NCBI GenBank assembly: GCA_009777845.1
Contig: WRLD01000012.1
Span: 1 to 64,000, forward strand
Direction of reading: 5' to 3'
DNA: 64,000 nucleotides
Source of the DNA: Defluviitaleaceae bacterium
Lineage (GTDB): Bacteria > Bacillota > Clostridia > Lachnospirales > WQUN01
Part shown: in pieces, positions 34,665-43,672 of the stretch
Layout of the letters: every line of letters starts with the position of its first letter
Position numbering within the stretch: position 1 is the stretch's first letter
Program-made: the position numbers and the translations under genes
The notes under the pieces: model-generated
What the model was told of the DNA's origin: nothing
The model's input: only the letters and a program-made list of their open reading frames with translations
Database searches by the model: none

Positions 34665-35408
34665 ATGAAAAAGATGTACAGATTAGAAAGACTATTACTG
34701 GCGTTGCTTATGGTGCTTATGGTAGCAATGCTTGCCGCCTGTGGAAAAAAGGACGAACAGCCCACAGAAGCCCCCGAAGTCACCACGGAAACCACCGCCG
34801 ACCCAGCCGCAGACCCCACCACCGACCCCGACCAGCAACCAACAATAATTCTTGAAAACCCACCATCAACCCCATTCTTCGACATTCTTATGAGCGACAC
34901 ATACCACTTTACATGCACAACAGATGTCATAGATGTGGAGGTTTTTGCTAAGGACGGCATGGTCGCTGTTTCGGCTACACAGCGTAACGGCGATACCTCG
35001 CGAATGATTTTCCGTGACGGCAGAAACCACGGCATAAGCGATGCCGACCGAGTTATGATGATTGTGCAGGACGAAGCCCCGAGCTTTGTATTTTCCTCCA
35101 GTCAGGTAAGCTATTTAGTAAGCGGCGAAGCCGAATTTAACGGAAAAATTTTACCCTACGACCAATATATTGACTCAACTGGCCTAATAACATGGCTCTT
35201 TGTAGACGTAGAAAGCGGCGAGCTTGCAGGCCTGCGTAGATTTGCAGATAGCGGAACAGAGGATTTGGCGTTCCTATCGCTAGACCAAAACGTGCCAGAC
35301 AACGCATTCGACCTGCCCGAGGACTACGAGGTAATCAATTTTGCCGAGCTTGACCTTGACGGGCTTGACCTCGAAGGGCTTGAATTTGGCGAGCTTGAGC
35401 TTAACTAG
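34665..35408 (+). CDS. Putative lipoprotein, unknown family
   Basis: A 247-residue protein with a signal peptide and lipobox MLAAC at about residue 27. A Thr/Asp/Pro-rich acidic linker (PTEAPEVTTETTADPAADP) is followed by a beta-rich domain containing FRDGRNHGISDADRV and ending in an unusual acidic Leu repeat (LDLDGLDLEGLEFGELELN). AAAGGAG lies 7 nt before the ATG. It is 23 nt upstream of the Xaa-His dipeptidase lipoprotein gene, so the two are probably co-transcribed. Function not recognised. Confidence 0.85.
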   Translation: MKKMYRLERLLLALLMVLMVAMLAACGKKDEQPTEAPEVTTETTADPAADPTTDPDQQPTIILENPPSTPFFDILMSDTYHFTCTTDVIDVEVFAKDGMVAVSATQRNGDTSRMIFRDGRNHGISDADRVMMIVQDEAPSFVFSSSQVSYLVSGEAEFNGKILPYDQYIDSTGLITWLFVDVESGELAGLRRFADSGTEDLAFLSLDQNVPDNAFDLPEDYEVINFAELDLDGLDLEGLEFGELELN

Positions 35409-35431
35409 CTTGAAATTAAGGAGTGATTATT

Positions 35432-37105
35432 ATGAGTAAAGGCTGTCTACCTACGGTTATCACCGTTATGCTATTAGCTGTACTAGCCCTAGCCCTTTTT
35501 GCAAGCTGTACAAAGCGTAATCCCACCAACGACACACCAAACGAAACCCCAAGCACACCGATTGCCGACACAACCCCCGACACACCCACCACACAAACCG
35601 ACACACCCACAGAAACCCCCACCGACACCCCCACAGAACCCCCCGAGGAAATCATACTCACCCCACTGCCCGAAAACAACGTAGCGGAAAGCGCGTTTGA
35701 GCATTTCAAGGAGCTGTCCAAAATACCGCGCGCATCTGGCAATATGCAGGCGATTAGTGACTATTTGGCAGACTTCGCAGTGCAACAGGGCTTAGAGGTT
35801 GTGCAGGACACCGCGTTAAACATTTTCATCAAAAAAGCAGGTACTACTGGGCGCGAAAACGAGCCGCCAGTTATTCTGCAAGCGCATATGGACATGGTCG
35901 CCCAAAAAAACCAAGATGTAGAGCATGATTTTTCTACAGACCCGATTATCGCCGTTATGGAGGGCGACTGGGTAACGTCTAGCAAAAAAACAACGCTAGG
36001 CGCGGACAATGGCGTGGGCTTGTCTATTATTCTTGCTATATTGGAAGCTACTGACATTTCCCACCCGCCCATAGAAGCCGTAATCACCACAGACGAGGAG
36101 GTCGGCATGACTGGCGCGGCGGCGTTTGACGTTTCCTTGCTTACAGGCACGCGCTTTATTAACCTAGACATGGAGGAGGAGGGCGTGCTTACCGTAAGCT
36201 GTGCAGGCTCTGCCGATGTGGAGCTGTCCGCGCCCGTGGAATATATGCCGCTTCCAGACGGCTTTGCTTCGTATGCAGTAGAAGTAAAAGGGCTTGTGGG
36301 CGGTCATTCTGGCGTAGATATTCACAGAGGGCGCGCAAACGCGAACGTGCTAATGGCACAAGCCCTAAACCGAATCGGCGCGGAATTTTATTTATCGTCC
36401 ATAGACGGCGGCACGGCGCGTAACGCGATTCCGCGTGAATGTACGGCGGTGATTGCCTTTAACGAGGACGATTTTGACACGGTTAATTCCGCTATAAAGC
36501 AAGCCGAGGCGGCGTTTCTTACCATTTTTGCCGAATACGGCGAGGACAGCATGTCTATTTCGCTTGTACCGCAGGACAGCGGCGAGGTTATGACTGCCGA
36601 ATCCACCGCGCGTGTGTTAAATACCATTATGCAAATCCCCAACGGCGTTATTTACATGAGCGCGGACATAGCTGGGCTTGTGCAAACGTCAAGCAATTTG
36701 GGCGTAATCACCACCTCGGCGGACACGGTAAGCATGTCGATATATCCGCGCAGCTCCGTGCCGTCGGAGCTAGACGCGACACTGGAACAAATGCAAGCAA
36801 CGGCGGCATTGCTAGGCGTGCAAATGGACGTAGGCACACAAACTCCGCCATGGCCGTACAAGCAGGATTCGCCGCTTCGTGTTAAAATGGTGGCAGTCCA
36901 CCGTGCCATGTACGGCTGGGAGCCGTCCGTAGAGGCTGTTCATGCAGGGTTGGAATGTGCGTTGTTTTCTGGTAAAATGCCTAATGCCGACTTTATTTCG
37001 ATTGGGCCGAATATCGAAGCAGGACACAGCCCAGACGAGAGATTTTCGTATTCGTCATATGTACGGTTTTGCGAATTTTTAGTTAGGGTGTTGTACGAAC
37101 TATAA
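35432..37105 (+). CDS. Lipoprotein Xaa-His dipeptidase (PepD, M20 family)
   Basis: About 557 residues. A signal peptide with lipobox LFASC (about residues 20-24) and a Thr/Pro-rich linker precede an M20 metallopeptidase of the aminoacyl-histidine dipeptidase type. Ligand regions visible: LQAHMDMVAQK, LGADNGVGLS, TTDEEVGMTGA and the conserved INLDMEEEG. The C-terminal HAGLECALFSGKMPNADFIS and GHSPDERFS complete the zinc site. PepD is normally cytosolic, so an exported, lipid-anchored form is unusual and suggests extracellular peptide scavenging. The ATG at 35432 has AAGGAG 8 nt upstream; a GTG at 35423 overlaps that site. Confidence 0.93.
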   Translation: MSKGCLPTVITVMLLAVLALALFASCTKRNPTNDTPNETPSTPIADTTPDTPTTQTDTPTETPTDTPTEPPEEIILTPLPENNVAESAFEHFKELSKIPRASGNMQAISDYLADFAVQQGLEVVQDTALNIFIKKAGTTGRENEPPVILQAHMDMVAQKNQDVEHDFSTDPIIAVMEGDWVTSSKKTTLGADNGVGLSIILAILEATDISHPPIEAVITTDEEVGMTGAAAFDVSLLTGTRFINLDMEEEGVLTVSCAGSADVELSAPVEYMPLPDGFASYAVEVKGLVGGHSGVDIHRGRANANVLMAQALNRIGAEFYLSSIDGGTARNAIPRECTAVIAFNEDDFDTVNSAIKQAEAAFLTIFAEYGEDSMSISLVPQDSGEVMTAESTARVLNTIMQIPNGVIYMSADIAGLVQTSSNLGVITTSADTVSMSIYPRSSVPSELDATLEQMQATAALLGVQMDVGTQTPPWPYKQDSPLRVKMVAVHRAMYGWEPSVEAVHAGLECALFSGKMPNADFISIGPNIEAGHSPDERFSYSSYVRFCEFLVRVLYEL

Positions 37106-37120
37106 AATAGGAGGGTTATC

Positions 37121-37432
37121 ATGGACGATTTTACCATGACACTGGACAAATCTCACGCCGCAGGCCGCAAATTCAATTTAAGGGGGCGAATATCCGCCAA
37201 CGAGGCAAATATTCTTCAACACAAGCTAGAGCATGAATTTTTAGGAAGCTGCCCGAATATGGTTCTTAATATGCGGCAGGTCACATTCATAGGCTCTGGC
37301 GGGCTTAGGGTTCTCTTGATGTTCTACAAGAAAGCAAAGGCAGGCGGCGGCAGCTTTTACTTAGAAAGCCCGTCCGAAAACGTAGTAAATGTTTTAGGCA
37401 TGACGGCGTTAGACCAAATGCTATTAAGATAA
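37121..37432 (+). CDS. STAS-domain anti-sigma antagonist-like protein
   Basis: A 103-residue single STAS domain. The signature region reads FIGSGGLRVLLMFYKKAK, with a Ser in the usual phosphorylation segment but a GSGG variant instead of the SSAG seen in the next gene. AGGAGGG precedes the ATG. First gene of a STAS-STAS-MATE/ATPase-acetyltransferase cluster with 22-nt and 1-nt-overlap junctions. It should switch a GHKL-type kinase such as those at 28864, 43268 or the MATE fusion. Confidence 0.88.
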   Translation: MDDFTMTLDKSHAAGRKFNLRGRISANEANILQHKLEHEFLGSCPNMVLNMRQVTFIGSGGLRVLLMFYKKAKAGGGSFYLESPSENVVNVLGMTALDQMLLR

Positions 37433-37454
37433 CTATTAAAAAAGGAGAATAAAA

Positions 37455-37754
37455 ATGACAATTACCCAAAAAGCAGAAAACGGTACTTTAATTCTTACAC
37501 TAGAGGGCAGACTAGATACTGCTACCTCGCCACAGCTACAGGACACGCTTCTTCCAGTATTCGGCGAAAATAAGGACGTAGTCCTGGACTTTTCCAAGCT
37601 CGCCTATGTATCGTCGGCAGGGCTTAGAGTATTGCTCATGGGACAAAAGGAAGCGCAGGGCAAGGGCGCAAGCATGAAGCTAAGTAACGTATCAAGCGAC
37701 ATTATGGAAGTATTCGAGATGACTGGCTTTTCGGATATATTGTCCTTTGCATAA
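37455..37754 (+). CDS. STAS-domain anti-sigma antagonist (RsbV/SpoIIAA-like)
   Basis: A 99-residue STAS protein: LILTLEGRLDTATSPQLQDTL split around a turn, then LAYVSSAGLRVLLMGQKEA with the conserved Ser pair, and FEMTGFSDILSFA at the end. AAAGGAG precedes the ATG. Its stop overlaps the start of the MATE-ATPase gene by one base (TAATG), so the two are translated together and may be a cognate pair. Confidence 0.93.
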   Translation: MTITQKAENGTLILTLEGRLDTATSPQLQDTLLPVFGENKDVVLDFSKLAYVSSAGLRVLLMGQKEAQGKGASMKLSNVSSDIMEVFEMTGFSDILSFA

Positions 37755-39505
37755 TGGAGGACAATGGAAGTTTTATAAGGTCAATAATACGCAAGCAAGG
37801 CACGCTTAACATACTGGCGTTGCTCGTGTCGGTCGTAGGGCCTATTGTGTGCACTAGCCTTACAGGCGCGTATTTTGGTCGTGATGGGCTTGCGATTATG
37901 GCGTTATGCTCGCCGCTGTTTTTGGCGGCATCGTTTTTTGGCTCGCTTCCTAGCGGCGCGCAGATTTTATGCTCTGGCTTTATCGCCAAGGACGAGCTGG
38001 ACAACGTAGACAAGGTATACAGCGCGACCTTGGTCGTCACCTTTGCCGTGGCGGTGGCTGTTTCTGCTGTGCTTTTGGTGTTAAAAATCCCCCTGCTTAC
38101 ACTCGTGGCAGGGGAAATAAGCCCCGAGCTGTCGGTGTATTACACGTACTTTGTGTCATATGCCTTTGTTACTATGTTTGCTTATATTCCGCTGTATTTC
38201 AGTAAGGTGGTAGGCAGACCCGAAATCGGGCTGTTGATGACCGTTACCATGTCGGCGGTGTCTATTGTGGCGAGCTTGTTACTTATCCGCGTTTTGGGCA
38301 TTTCTGCCATTGCGTTGGGGCAAGCTATCGGCACGCTTGTGGGGCTGGCGGCTTCCATGCTACGGCTACGCAAGTATTTCACATTCAAAATGCCTAGGTT
38401 TAAGCAGCTGTACCTTTTGCCAATGCTTGCCGCCAGTAGCCCTCTTGGGCTGTCGCGCCTGTATATGCTCATACGTACAATTTTGCTAAACGCATTGTTC
38501 CTAAGCCTAGGCGGAAGCGGCGCGCTGGCGGTGTATGGCGTGGTGGCTATGCTACAGCGGTTTACAACGGCGGCGGTCAACGGCGTTTCGCAGACCCTCG
38601 TACCGCTAGTAGGCGTTTTCCACGAGGAGCAGGACACCACAAGCATAAAGCAGACCATGAAATCCGTGCTAATCTACGGCAATTCGCTGTTGCTTGCTAT
38701 CGGCATTGTGCTTTGCGTATTCCGTTATCAAATTGCGGCGGCGTTTGGGCTTACTGACGATAAGGCGTTGTTTGCGTATGCCATGCCGTTTTATGCGGTG
38801 TATATCGTGCTGTTGCTTAACGCGTCTGTGCTGTCCTCGTATTACAACGCCACCAGGCATATGTTTTTGGCTAATATCATACCGTTTTTGCAGGAGCTTG
38901 CGCTTATTTGTGCAGGTGCGTATACCCTAGCGGCGGTTTTTGGCATAAACCAAATATGGGCGGCGTTCCCTATTTCCAGCGCGGGTACGCTAGTGGTGCT
39001 ATTTGCCGCGTTGCTTGCAGTCAAGCACAAAAACAGGGCGCTTACTATTCCGTTACTGCAAAATAGCCGATTGGAGCGTGACGGGCGGTATATTTCCTTC
39101 TCTGTAGATAGCCAAATAGAGCAAGCAAGCGTAGCCGCCGAGCGAATCAGCGCGTTTTGTGAGGAAAACGGCGTTTCGCCTAAGCAGGCAATGCAAATAT
39201 CAATGTCGCTTGAGGAGCTAATTGTACTAATTATTAACCACAATAAGCGTAATAATTTCTCAATATCGGTGCGTTTATTTTTGCTGTATCCGCTTGAGGA
39301 AAAAACCGATAGGGACGGCACAATTATTCTGCGTATACGTAACGCAGGCGACAGCTTTAACGCCATAGAATATTATGAAAAAAATATAGCTGATGACATT
39401 GAAAAAAGCATAGAGCTTATGGGCATGAAATACATAGTCCAGGCCGCGAATGTCATTTACTACAGACAAACCTTTGGAGTGAATAGCCTTGTCGTGTTAC
39501 TATGA
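37754..39505 (+). CDS. MATE-family transporter fused to a C-terminal RsbW-like ATPase domain
   Basis: A 583-residue fusion. Residues 1-440 form about twelve hydrophobic helices with MATE features (LTGAYFGRDGLAIMALCSPL, FGSLPSGAQILCSGF, and a second half starting SSPLGLSRLYMLIRTILL). Residues 455-583 resemble an anti-sigma GHKL domain, with QISMSLEELIVLIINHNK as the N box and IRNAGDSFNAIEYYEKN at G1. The G1 Asp is replaced by Asn and the lid motif GLGL by MGMK, so it may bind but not hydrolyse ATP. Gene order STAS-STAS-fusion suggests that partner switching regulates transport. No separate ribosome binding site; coupled by TAATG. Confidence 0.85.
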   Translation: MEDNGSFIRSIIRKQGTLNILALLVSVVGPIVCTSLTGAYFGRDGLAIMALCSPLFLAASFFGSLPSGAQILCSGFIAKDELDNVDKVYSATLVVTFAVAVAVSAVLLVLKIPLLTLVAGEISPELSVYYTYFVSYAFVTMFAYIPLYFSKVVGRPEIGLLMTVTMSAVSIVASLLLIRVLGISAIALGQAIGTLVGLAASMLRLRKYFTFKMPRFKQLYLLPMLAASSPLGLSRLYMLIRTILLNALFLSLGGSGALAVYGVVAMLQRFTTAAVNGVSQTLVPLVGVFHEEQDTTSIKQTMKSVLIYGNSLLLAIGIVLCVFRYQIAAAFGLTDDKALFAYAMPFYAVYIVLLLNASVLSSYYNATRHMFLANIIPFLQELALICAGAYTLAAVFGINQIWAAFPISSAGTLVVLFAALLAVKHKNRALTIPLLQNSRLERDGRYISFSVDSQIEQASVAAERISAFCEENGVSPKQAMQISMSLEELIVLIINHNKRNNFSISVRLFLLYPLEEKTDRDGTIILRIRNAGDSFNAIEYYEKNIADDIEKSIELMGMKYIVQAANVIYYRQTFGVNSLVVLL

Positions 39506-40577
39506 GAAGCCCTTTTGTATAAGAGCCGCCGCCGACGGCGATTTCGAGCGTATAGCAGACTGCTTTGCACAGGTACGCGGACGTAACAACTATGTTGCAA
39601 ATATGTACGAGCCTGATTTTTTGCGGAACAGCGGCAAATATGAGCTGTTTGTGGCGGTGAGTGAGGGCGAGCTGGCTGGAGCTATGGGAATAACTCGGGA
39701 TTTGTTTTGTCCTGATTCGTCTTGTGATAGGACGCTGTTAGGGCTTCGAGGCGATATTCCCACCATAGGTCAGTCGGAGAAAAGGGGCAACGCCCCTAAT
39801 GTTATGTGTTTGTTGTCTGTTATGCCGTCCTTTTTGGGGAAGGGCGTAGCCAGTGCGTTGCTTGAGCATGTACGCGACACCCTGCGTGGGCGTGACGTAC
39901 CTGCCGTCAAGGCAAAGGTAGTCACAGACAGCGCCGCCGTACAGCATATTCTGGAAAAGCTAGGCTTTACGCCCACAGGCCTACTGCTCGGCGTAAAGGA
40001 CGGCATAAACAAGCCCATTCCCACTAATGACAAAAACTCACTAGCCGTATATGTCGCAAATAAAGCGGTGAAAGATGTCGGCGTGCTGTATATACCCGTT
40101 GGGCTTCATGCTATGGCGGAGGGGGTGTATGGAGAGCTTGGTGTGGTGGTTTGTTGTATGGCGGAGGCAAGCTCCCCCTGTAGGGGACGGACTTGTCCGT
40201 CCCGAGTTCCGCAGGATTGCAGTGTAGAAGCAAGCACTCCCCACGATATGCAGGGCGGTCAATCCCCCTCCCTACAACAAAACTTTGACGAACACAACAA
40301 AGTCCTATATACTCAAATTCTACACTTCGACGATTCCACGCTTTCCGCACTAGAACGTGACGGCGCGACCTCCATTGTCCTACTTAACATAAACCACCCA
40401 TCAGCCATAACAGGCTTTAACGCGCTACAAAACGCAGGCTACAAATTCTGCGGCTTCGACCCGCTAGGTAGCACCTGCGAGAATGTTATATTTTACAAGG
40501 GGCTTGCTACCTTGGCAGAGATTAAAAAAACGGACAGACTAGAAGCAACAATGAAACGCGTATTTAACGAATTTTAA
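39489..40577 (+). CDS. GNAT acetyltransferase carrying two in-frame repeat insertions
   Basis: A 362-residue protein. The GNAT core includes FCIRAAADGDFERIADCF, FVAVSEGELAGAMGI and the acetyl-CoA loop MPSFLGKGVASALLEHV. A second, C-terminal domain (about 185-362) is not recognised. Two segments are translated repeats: residues about 83-103 (GLRGDIPTIGQSEKRGNAP) come from family D, and about 228-260 (SSPCRGRTCPSRVPQDCS) from a family B arm plus flank. Both preserve the frame. The TTG start lies inside the end of the MATE gene (17-nt overlap) with TTTGGAG about 10 nt upstream. Acceptor unknown; the fold may tolerate the loops. Confidence 0.8.
   Translation: MSCYYEKPFCIRAAADGDFERIADCFAQVRGRNNYVANMYEPDFLRNSGKYELFVAVSEGELAGAMGITRDLFCPDSSCDRTLLGLRGDIPTIGQSEKRGNAPNVMCLLSVMPSFLGKGVASALLEHVRDTLRGRDVPAVKAKVVTDSAAVQHILEKLGFTPTGLLLGVKDGINKPIPTNDKNSLAVYVANKAVKDVGVLYIPVGLHAMAEGVYGELGVVVCCMAEASSPCRGRTCPSRVPQDCSVEASTPHDMQGGQSPSLQQNFDEHNKVLYTQILHFDDSTLSALERDGATSIVLLNINHPSAITGFNALQNAGYKFCGFDPLGSTCENVIFYKGLATLAEIKKTDRLEATMKRVFNEF
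39735..39797. repeat. Family D element inside the acetyltransferase gene
   Basis: GGGCTTCGAGGCGATATTCC, then CAGTCGGAGAAAAGGGGC-AAC-GCCCC, matches the intergenic copy at 6215-6280. It is read through in frame just before the conserved acetyl-CoA-binding strand. In this orientation the A-tract precedes the hairpin, so it would not terminate the gene's own transcript. Confidence 0.8.
40180..40206. repeat. Single family B arm inside the acetyltransferase gene
   Basis: GTAGGGGACGGACTTGTCCG with TCCCGAG following; the palindrome centre is ACTTGT instead of ATTTAT. Only the left arm is present, and the reading frame is kept. Confidence 0.8.
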
Positions 40578-40635
40578 AGGCATGGAACGCGGATTTCCGC
40601 GGATTTAACGGATTTTCGCGGATTCGTTCGTGCTT

Positions 40636-40800
40636 CTGCTGTGCCTCTCGCCCTCTGCTTTGTGCCTCTGTGCGAACTCCTGTGTGAAAACCTTTTTGAC
40701 AAATAATAAACTTAGGTAAAGTGTAGAGCTTCTTTATTTAGGTTAAAAGATTTTCACACAGGAGTTCGCACAGAGGCACAGAGGGAGCGAGGCAGGTCAG
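40636..40800. repeat. Family C inverted-repeat element
   Basis: About 165 bp; the left end is CTGCTGTGCC, and both arms carry the extra GGAGTTCGCACAGAGG variant or its complement. Matching changes on both arms preserve pairing. Confidence 0.8.
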
Positions 40801-40997
40801 AGGTACGGACGTAAAAAAGTGTGTTATAACACGGATTTAACGGATTTACGCAGATTTCACGGATTTTGTCCACGCAAATGACTAAACGGCGATATATTTT
40901 ACCACAAGCCAATCCGCCAAATCCGCGAAAATCCGTTAAATCCGTGTTCAATAAATCATTTGTTAAACCACGAATTAAAGGAACTTGCAGGTTTTTT

Positions 40998-41108
40998 GTA
41001 GGGGACGGATTTATCCGTCCCGAGGTACACACGTTCGTCAATTCGAGGAGGGCAACGTCCATTAAAGCAGAACGAGGTAATCTCGGGACGGATAAATCCG
41101 TCCCCTAC
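40998..41108. repeat. Family B palindromic element
   Basis: 111 bp standard copy, flanked left by GCAGGTTTTTT as in the 61.6-62.6 kb cluster. Confidence 0.9.
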
Positions 41109-41180
41109 AACCACCCTGCGACAAACGCACGAAGCGAAAATCCGCGTTCCAATATTCTTACTAAATAAGGAGTTTTAACC

Positions 41181-43271
41181 ATGAAGCGTTCCATTTTCAA
41201 AAAAATCCAGAAGCAGGTGCTAATAAGCTCTATCGTGGCGGCGTTGGCGGTATGCTTGGCGGCGGTAGCGTGTATTGTCGTTATGCGTGACAGCTTGGTT
41301 ACCACTAGCGGCGAGCTAGGCTCGGCGGCGGCTAGGGATAGCAGAGATGCCCTAGAAACACAAATGGAGCGCGCTCTTATGACACTCGCGGACAACCGCG
41401 CCACCATAAGCGACCAAAAGCTAACCGCCGTAGTGAGAATGATAGACGGAATAGCCTATAATTCGAGCGAGGTCGTGTCAAATCCACATAACTATCTGCC
41501 GCGCTCGGTGGACTTTCCAAACGCCGACAACGCAGGTATTACCGTGGCACAGCTTAGGCTTGCCGAGGGCGTACATCTTTCGGAGGTGCAAGCCACGGCA
41601 GGGCTAATGGGCAATTTGTCCGAGCTTCTTATTTCTGAGCATGACGCGCTAGACTATGTACGTTCTGTATATCTCGGCACAGAGGACGGCGTATCGCTTT
41701 CCGCGGACGGGGATTCCGATAAAAAAACTAATGTGTTCGACCCGCGTACGCGCGGCTGGTATCAGTCTGCCAAGGAAACGGGCGGACTAATATGGACGGA
41801 CGTTTTCGCCGATGCTACGGGGCGCGGGCTTACGATTACCTGCGCCAAGCCGTTTTATGACGAAAACGGAATATACGGCGTGGCGGGCGTAGGCATGTTA
41901 TTAGAATTTCTTAACGAAATAGTCGTGGAAACCACGGTAGGGGAAACAGGCTACGCGTTTATCACAAACGAGCATGGGGAAATGATAATATCCGACACCG
42001 TAACCATAGACGAGAACAACGCAGTTATTAGCAGAAATGTGGCGGAATTTCTGCCGCAGGACACAGTGACGGATATGCTAAACGGCGGCACCAATATTAG
42101 GCAGGTAGAAATAGACGGCGAGCTTTATTTGATTTCGTACGCGCCGCTTTCGGCGTTGCCGTGGAGTCTGGCGGTAGTTATGAGTGCAGACGAGGTAATC
42201 GCCCCTGCGTTGAGCAGTGAGAATAACATTATCGGCATGACTAGAAAGGCAGTAGTGGGCATAGATAGAGTTATTTTGTTCGCGCTGGGCGTATTTGTGG
42301 CGGCGTTGCTGCTTACCCTGTACGGAAGTGCGATTTTGGGGCGTAGGCTGTCGGCAGGGCTTGCCAAGCCTATAATAGAGCTAAGCGAGGGCGCAGGAAT
42401 AATCGGCGCAGGCGACCTAGAGCATAAGCTAGACATCAAAACAGGCGACGAATTGGAAGCAATGGCGTGTGCATTTAACACAATGATAACAAATATCAAG
42501 GTAATCACCGCCGAAAAGGAACGCATAGGCGCGGAGCTAGACGTAGCCACACAAATTCAAGCGAGTATGCTTCCCTCCATTTTTCCGCCGTATCCCGACC
42601 ATGACGAGTTTGACCTTTTTGCTTCCATGCAGCCTGCAAAGGAAGTAGGCGGCGATTTCTATGACTTCTTCCTTGTTGACGAAAATACCCTAGCCGTAGT
42701 AATGGCGGACGTGTCTGGCAAGGGCGTACCCGCCGCGCTGTTTATGGTGATTGCCAAAACGCTAATCAAAAACAACGCGCAATCGGGCAAAAGCCCCAAG
42801 GAAGTATTTGAGTCAGTAAATAACATTTTGTGCGAAAATAACGATGCCAATATGTTTGTTACGGCGATTTTGGGCTATCTGGACATTCCCACAGGCAAAT
42901 TTACGTTCGTGAACGCAGGGCATAATCCGCCGCTGCTGCGTAGCGGAAAGGCTGGCTTTGACTGGCTGAAAACAAGGCCGGGCTTTATTCTCGCAGGCAT
43001 GGAAGGCATGTCATACACACAGCACGAGGTACTATTGCAGCCAAATGACGAGCTATTCCTATACACGGACGGCGTAACCGAGGCGATGAACAACGAGAAA
43101 GACTTGTTTTCCGACCCGCGCCTATTGGAAACAGCAAACAACCATTTAGACCTGCATCTTAGCGAGTTTACCAATTTAATTAAAAAGGAAATAGACGACT
43201 TCGCCGAGGGCGCGGAGCAAGCCGACGATATTACTATGCTATCGTTGCGGTATACAGGGGGTGGCAAATGA
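41181..43271 (+). CDS. Membrane-bound RsbU/SpoIIE-like PP2C phosphatase with Cache and HAMP
   Basis: A 696-residue receptor phosphatase. A first membrane helix (residues 13-35) and an extracellular double-Cache sensor (RTRGWYQSAKETGGLIWTDV, about 190-210) are followed by a second helix (about 360-385), a HAMP linker (LAKPIIELSEGAGII), and a C-terminal PP2C-type domain with QIQASMLPSIFPP, AKEVGGDFYDFF, MADVSGKGVPAALFM and FVNAGHNPPLL. It should dephosphorylate a STAS protein when the sensor binds an extracellular small molecule. AAGGAG precedes the ATG. Overlaps the next gene by 4 nt (ATGA). Confidence 0.95.
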   Translation: MKRSIFKKIQKQVLISSIVAALAVCLAAVACIVVMRDSLVTTSGELGSAAARDSRDALETQMERALMTLADNRATISDQKLTAVVRMIDGIAYNSSEVVSNPHNYLPRSVDFPNADNAGITVAQLRLAEGVHLSEVQATAGLMGNLSELLISEHDALDYVRSVYLGTEDGVSLSADGDSDKKTNVFDPRTRGWYQSAKETGGLIWTDVFADATGRGLTITCAKPFYDENGIYGVAGVGMLLEFLNEIVVETTVGETGYAFITNEHGEMIISDTVTIDENNAVISRNVAEFLPQDTVTDMLNGGTNIRQVEIDGELYLISYAPLSALPWSLAVVMSADEVIAPALSSENNIIGMTRKAVVGIDRVILFALGVFVAALLLTLYGSAILGRRLSAGLAKPIIELSEGAGIIGAGDLEHKLDIKTGDELEAMACAFNTMITNIKVITAEKERIGAELDVATQIQASMLPSIFPPYPDHDEFDLFASMQPAKEVGGDFYDFFLVDENTLAVVMADVSGKGVPAALFMVIAKTLIKNNAQSGKSPKEVFESVNNILCENNDANMFVTAILGYLDIPTGKFTFVNAGHNPPLLRSGKAGFDWLKTRPGFILAGMEGMSYTQHEVLLQPNDELFLYTDGVTEAMNNEKDLFSDPRLLETANNHLDLHLSEFTNLIKKEIDDFAEGAEQADDITMLSLRYTGGGK

Positions 43272-43660
43272 AAGAACTAATAATCGGAGCCAAGCTAGAA
43301 AACATGGAGCGTGTCATGGCGTTCGTGGAAGCGGAAATCGCGGACTGTCCGCAGGAAATTAAAAACAAGCTCGCGATTGTTGTGGACGAGATTTTTTCCA
43401 ATATCGCCAAGTACGCCTATTATCCCCAAAGCGGCGATGCGGTCGTGCGTATGTCGGTGGGCGACGAGATTGTTATTGAGTTTGCGGACAGCGGCGCGCC
43501 CTACAACCCACTAGAAAAAGCCGACCCCGATATAACGGCAAGCGCGAGCGACCGCGAAATCGGCGGGCTAGGTGTCTTTATGGTAAAGAGGATTATGGAC
43601 GAGGTGAGGTACGAGTATCGGGACGGGCAGAATGTTTTGGTTTTGCGGAAAAAAATTTAA
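43268..43660 (+). CDS. RsbW-like anti-sigma ATP-binding protein
   Basis: A 130-residue GHKL protein with intact N box VVDEIFSNIAKYAY, G1 box FADSGAPYNPLEKADPD and lid GGLGVFMVKRIMDEVRYEY. Very similar to the protein at 28864. The ATGA overlap with the phosphatase gene makes it the cognate opposing kinase: phosphatase and kinase would act on the same STAS target, which is not in this operon but may be one of the STAS proteins at 37121/37455. Confidence 0.92.
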   Translation: MKELIIGAKLENMERVMAFVEAEIADCPQEIKNKLAIVVDEIFSNIAKYAYYPQSGDAVVRMSVGDEIVIEFADSGAPYNPLEKADPDITASASDREIGGLGVFMVKRIMDEVRYEYRDGQNVLVLRKKI

Positions 43661-43672
43661 TGGTGATTTCGA

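Larger units (their letters stand above)
40574..41180. repeat. Repeat-filled gap: families A, C, A, B
   Basis: A family A half-array (40580-40625), a family C element (40636-40800), a family A inverted array (40828-40952), a family B element (40998-41108) and a short family A end at 41140. No gene is supported in the 600 bp. Confidence 0.8.
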
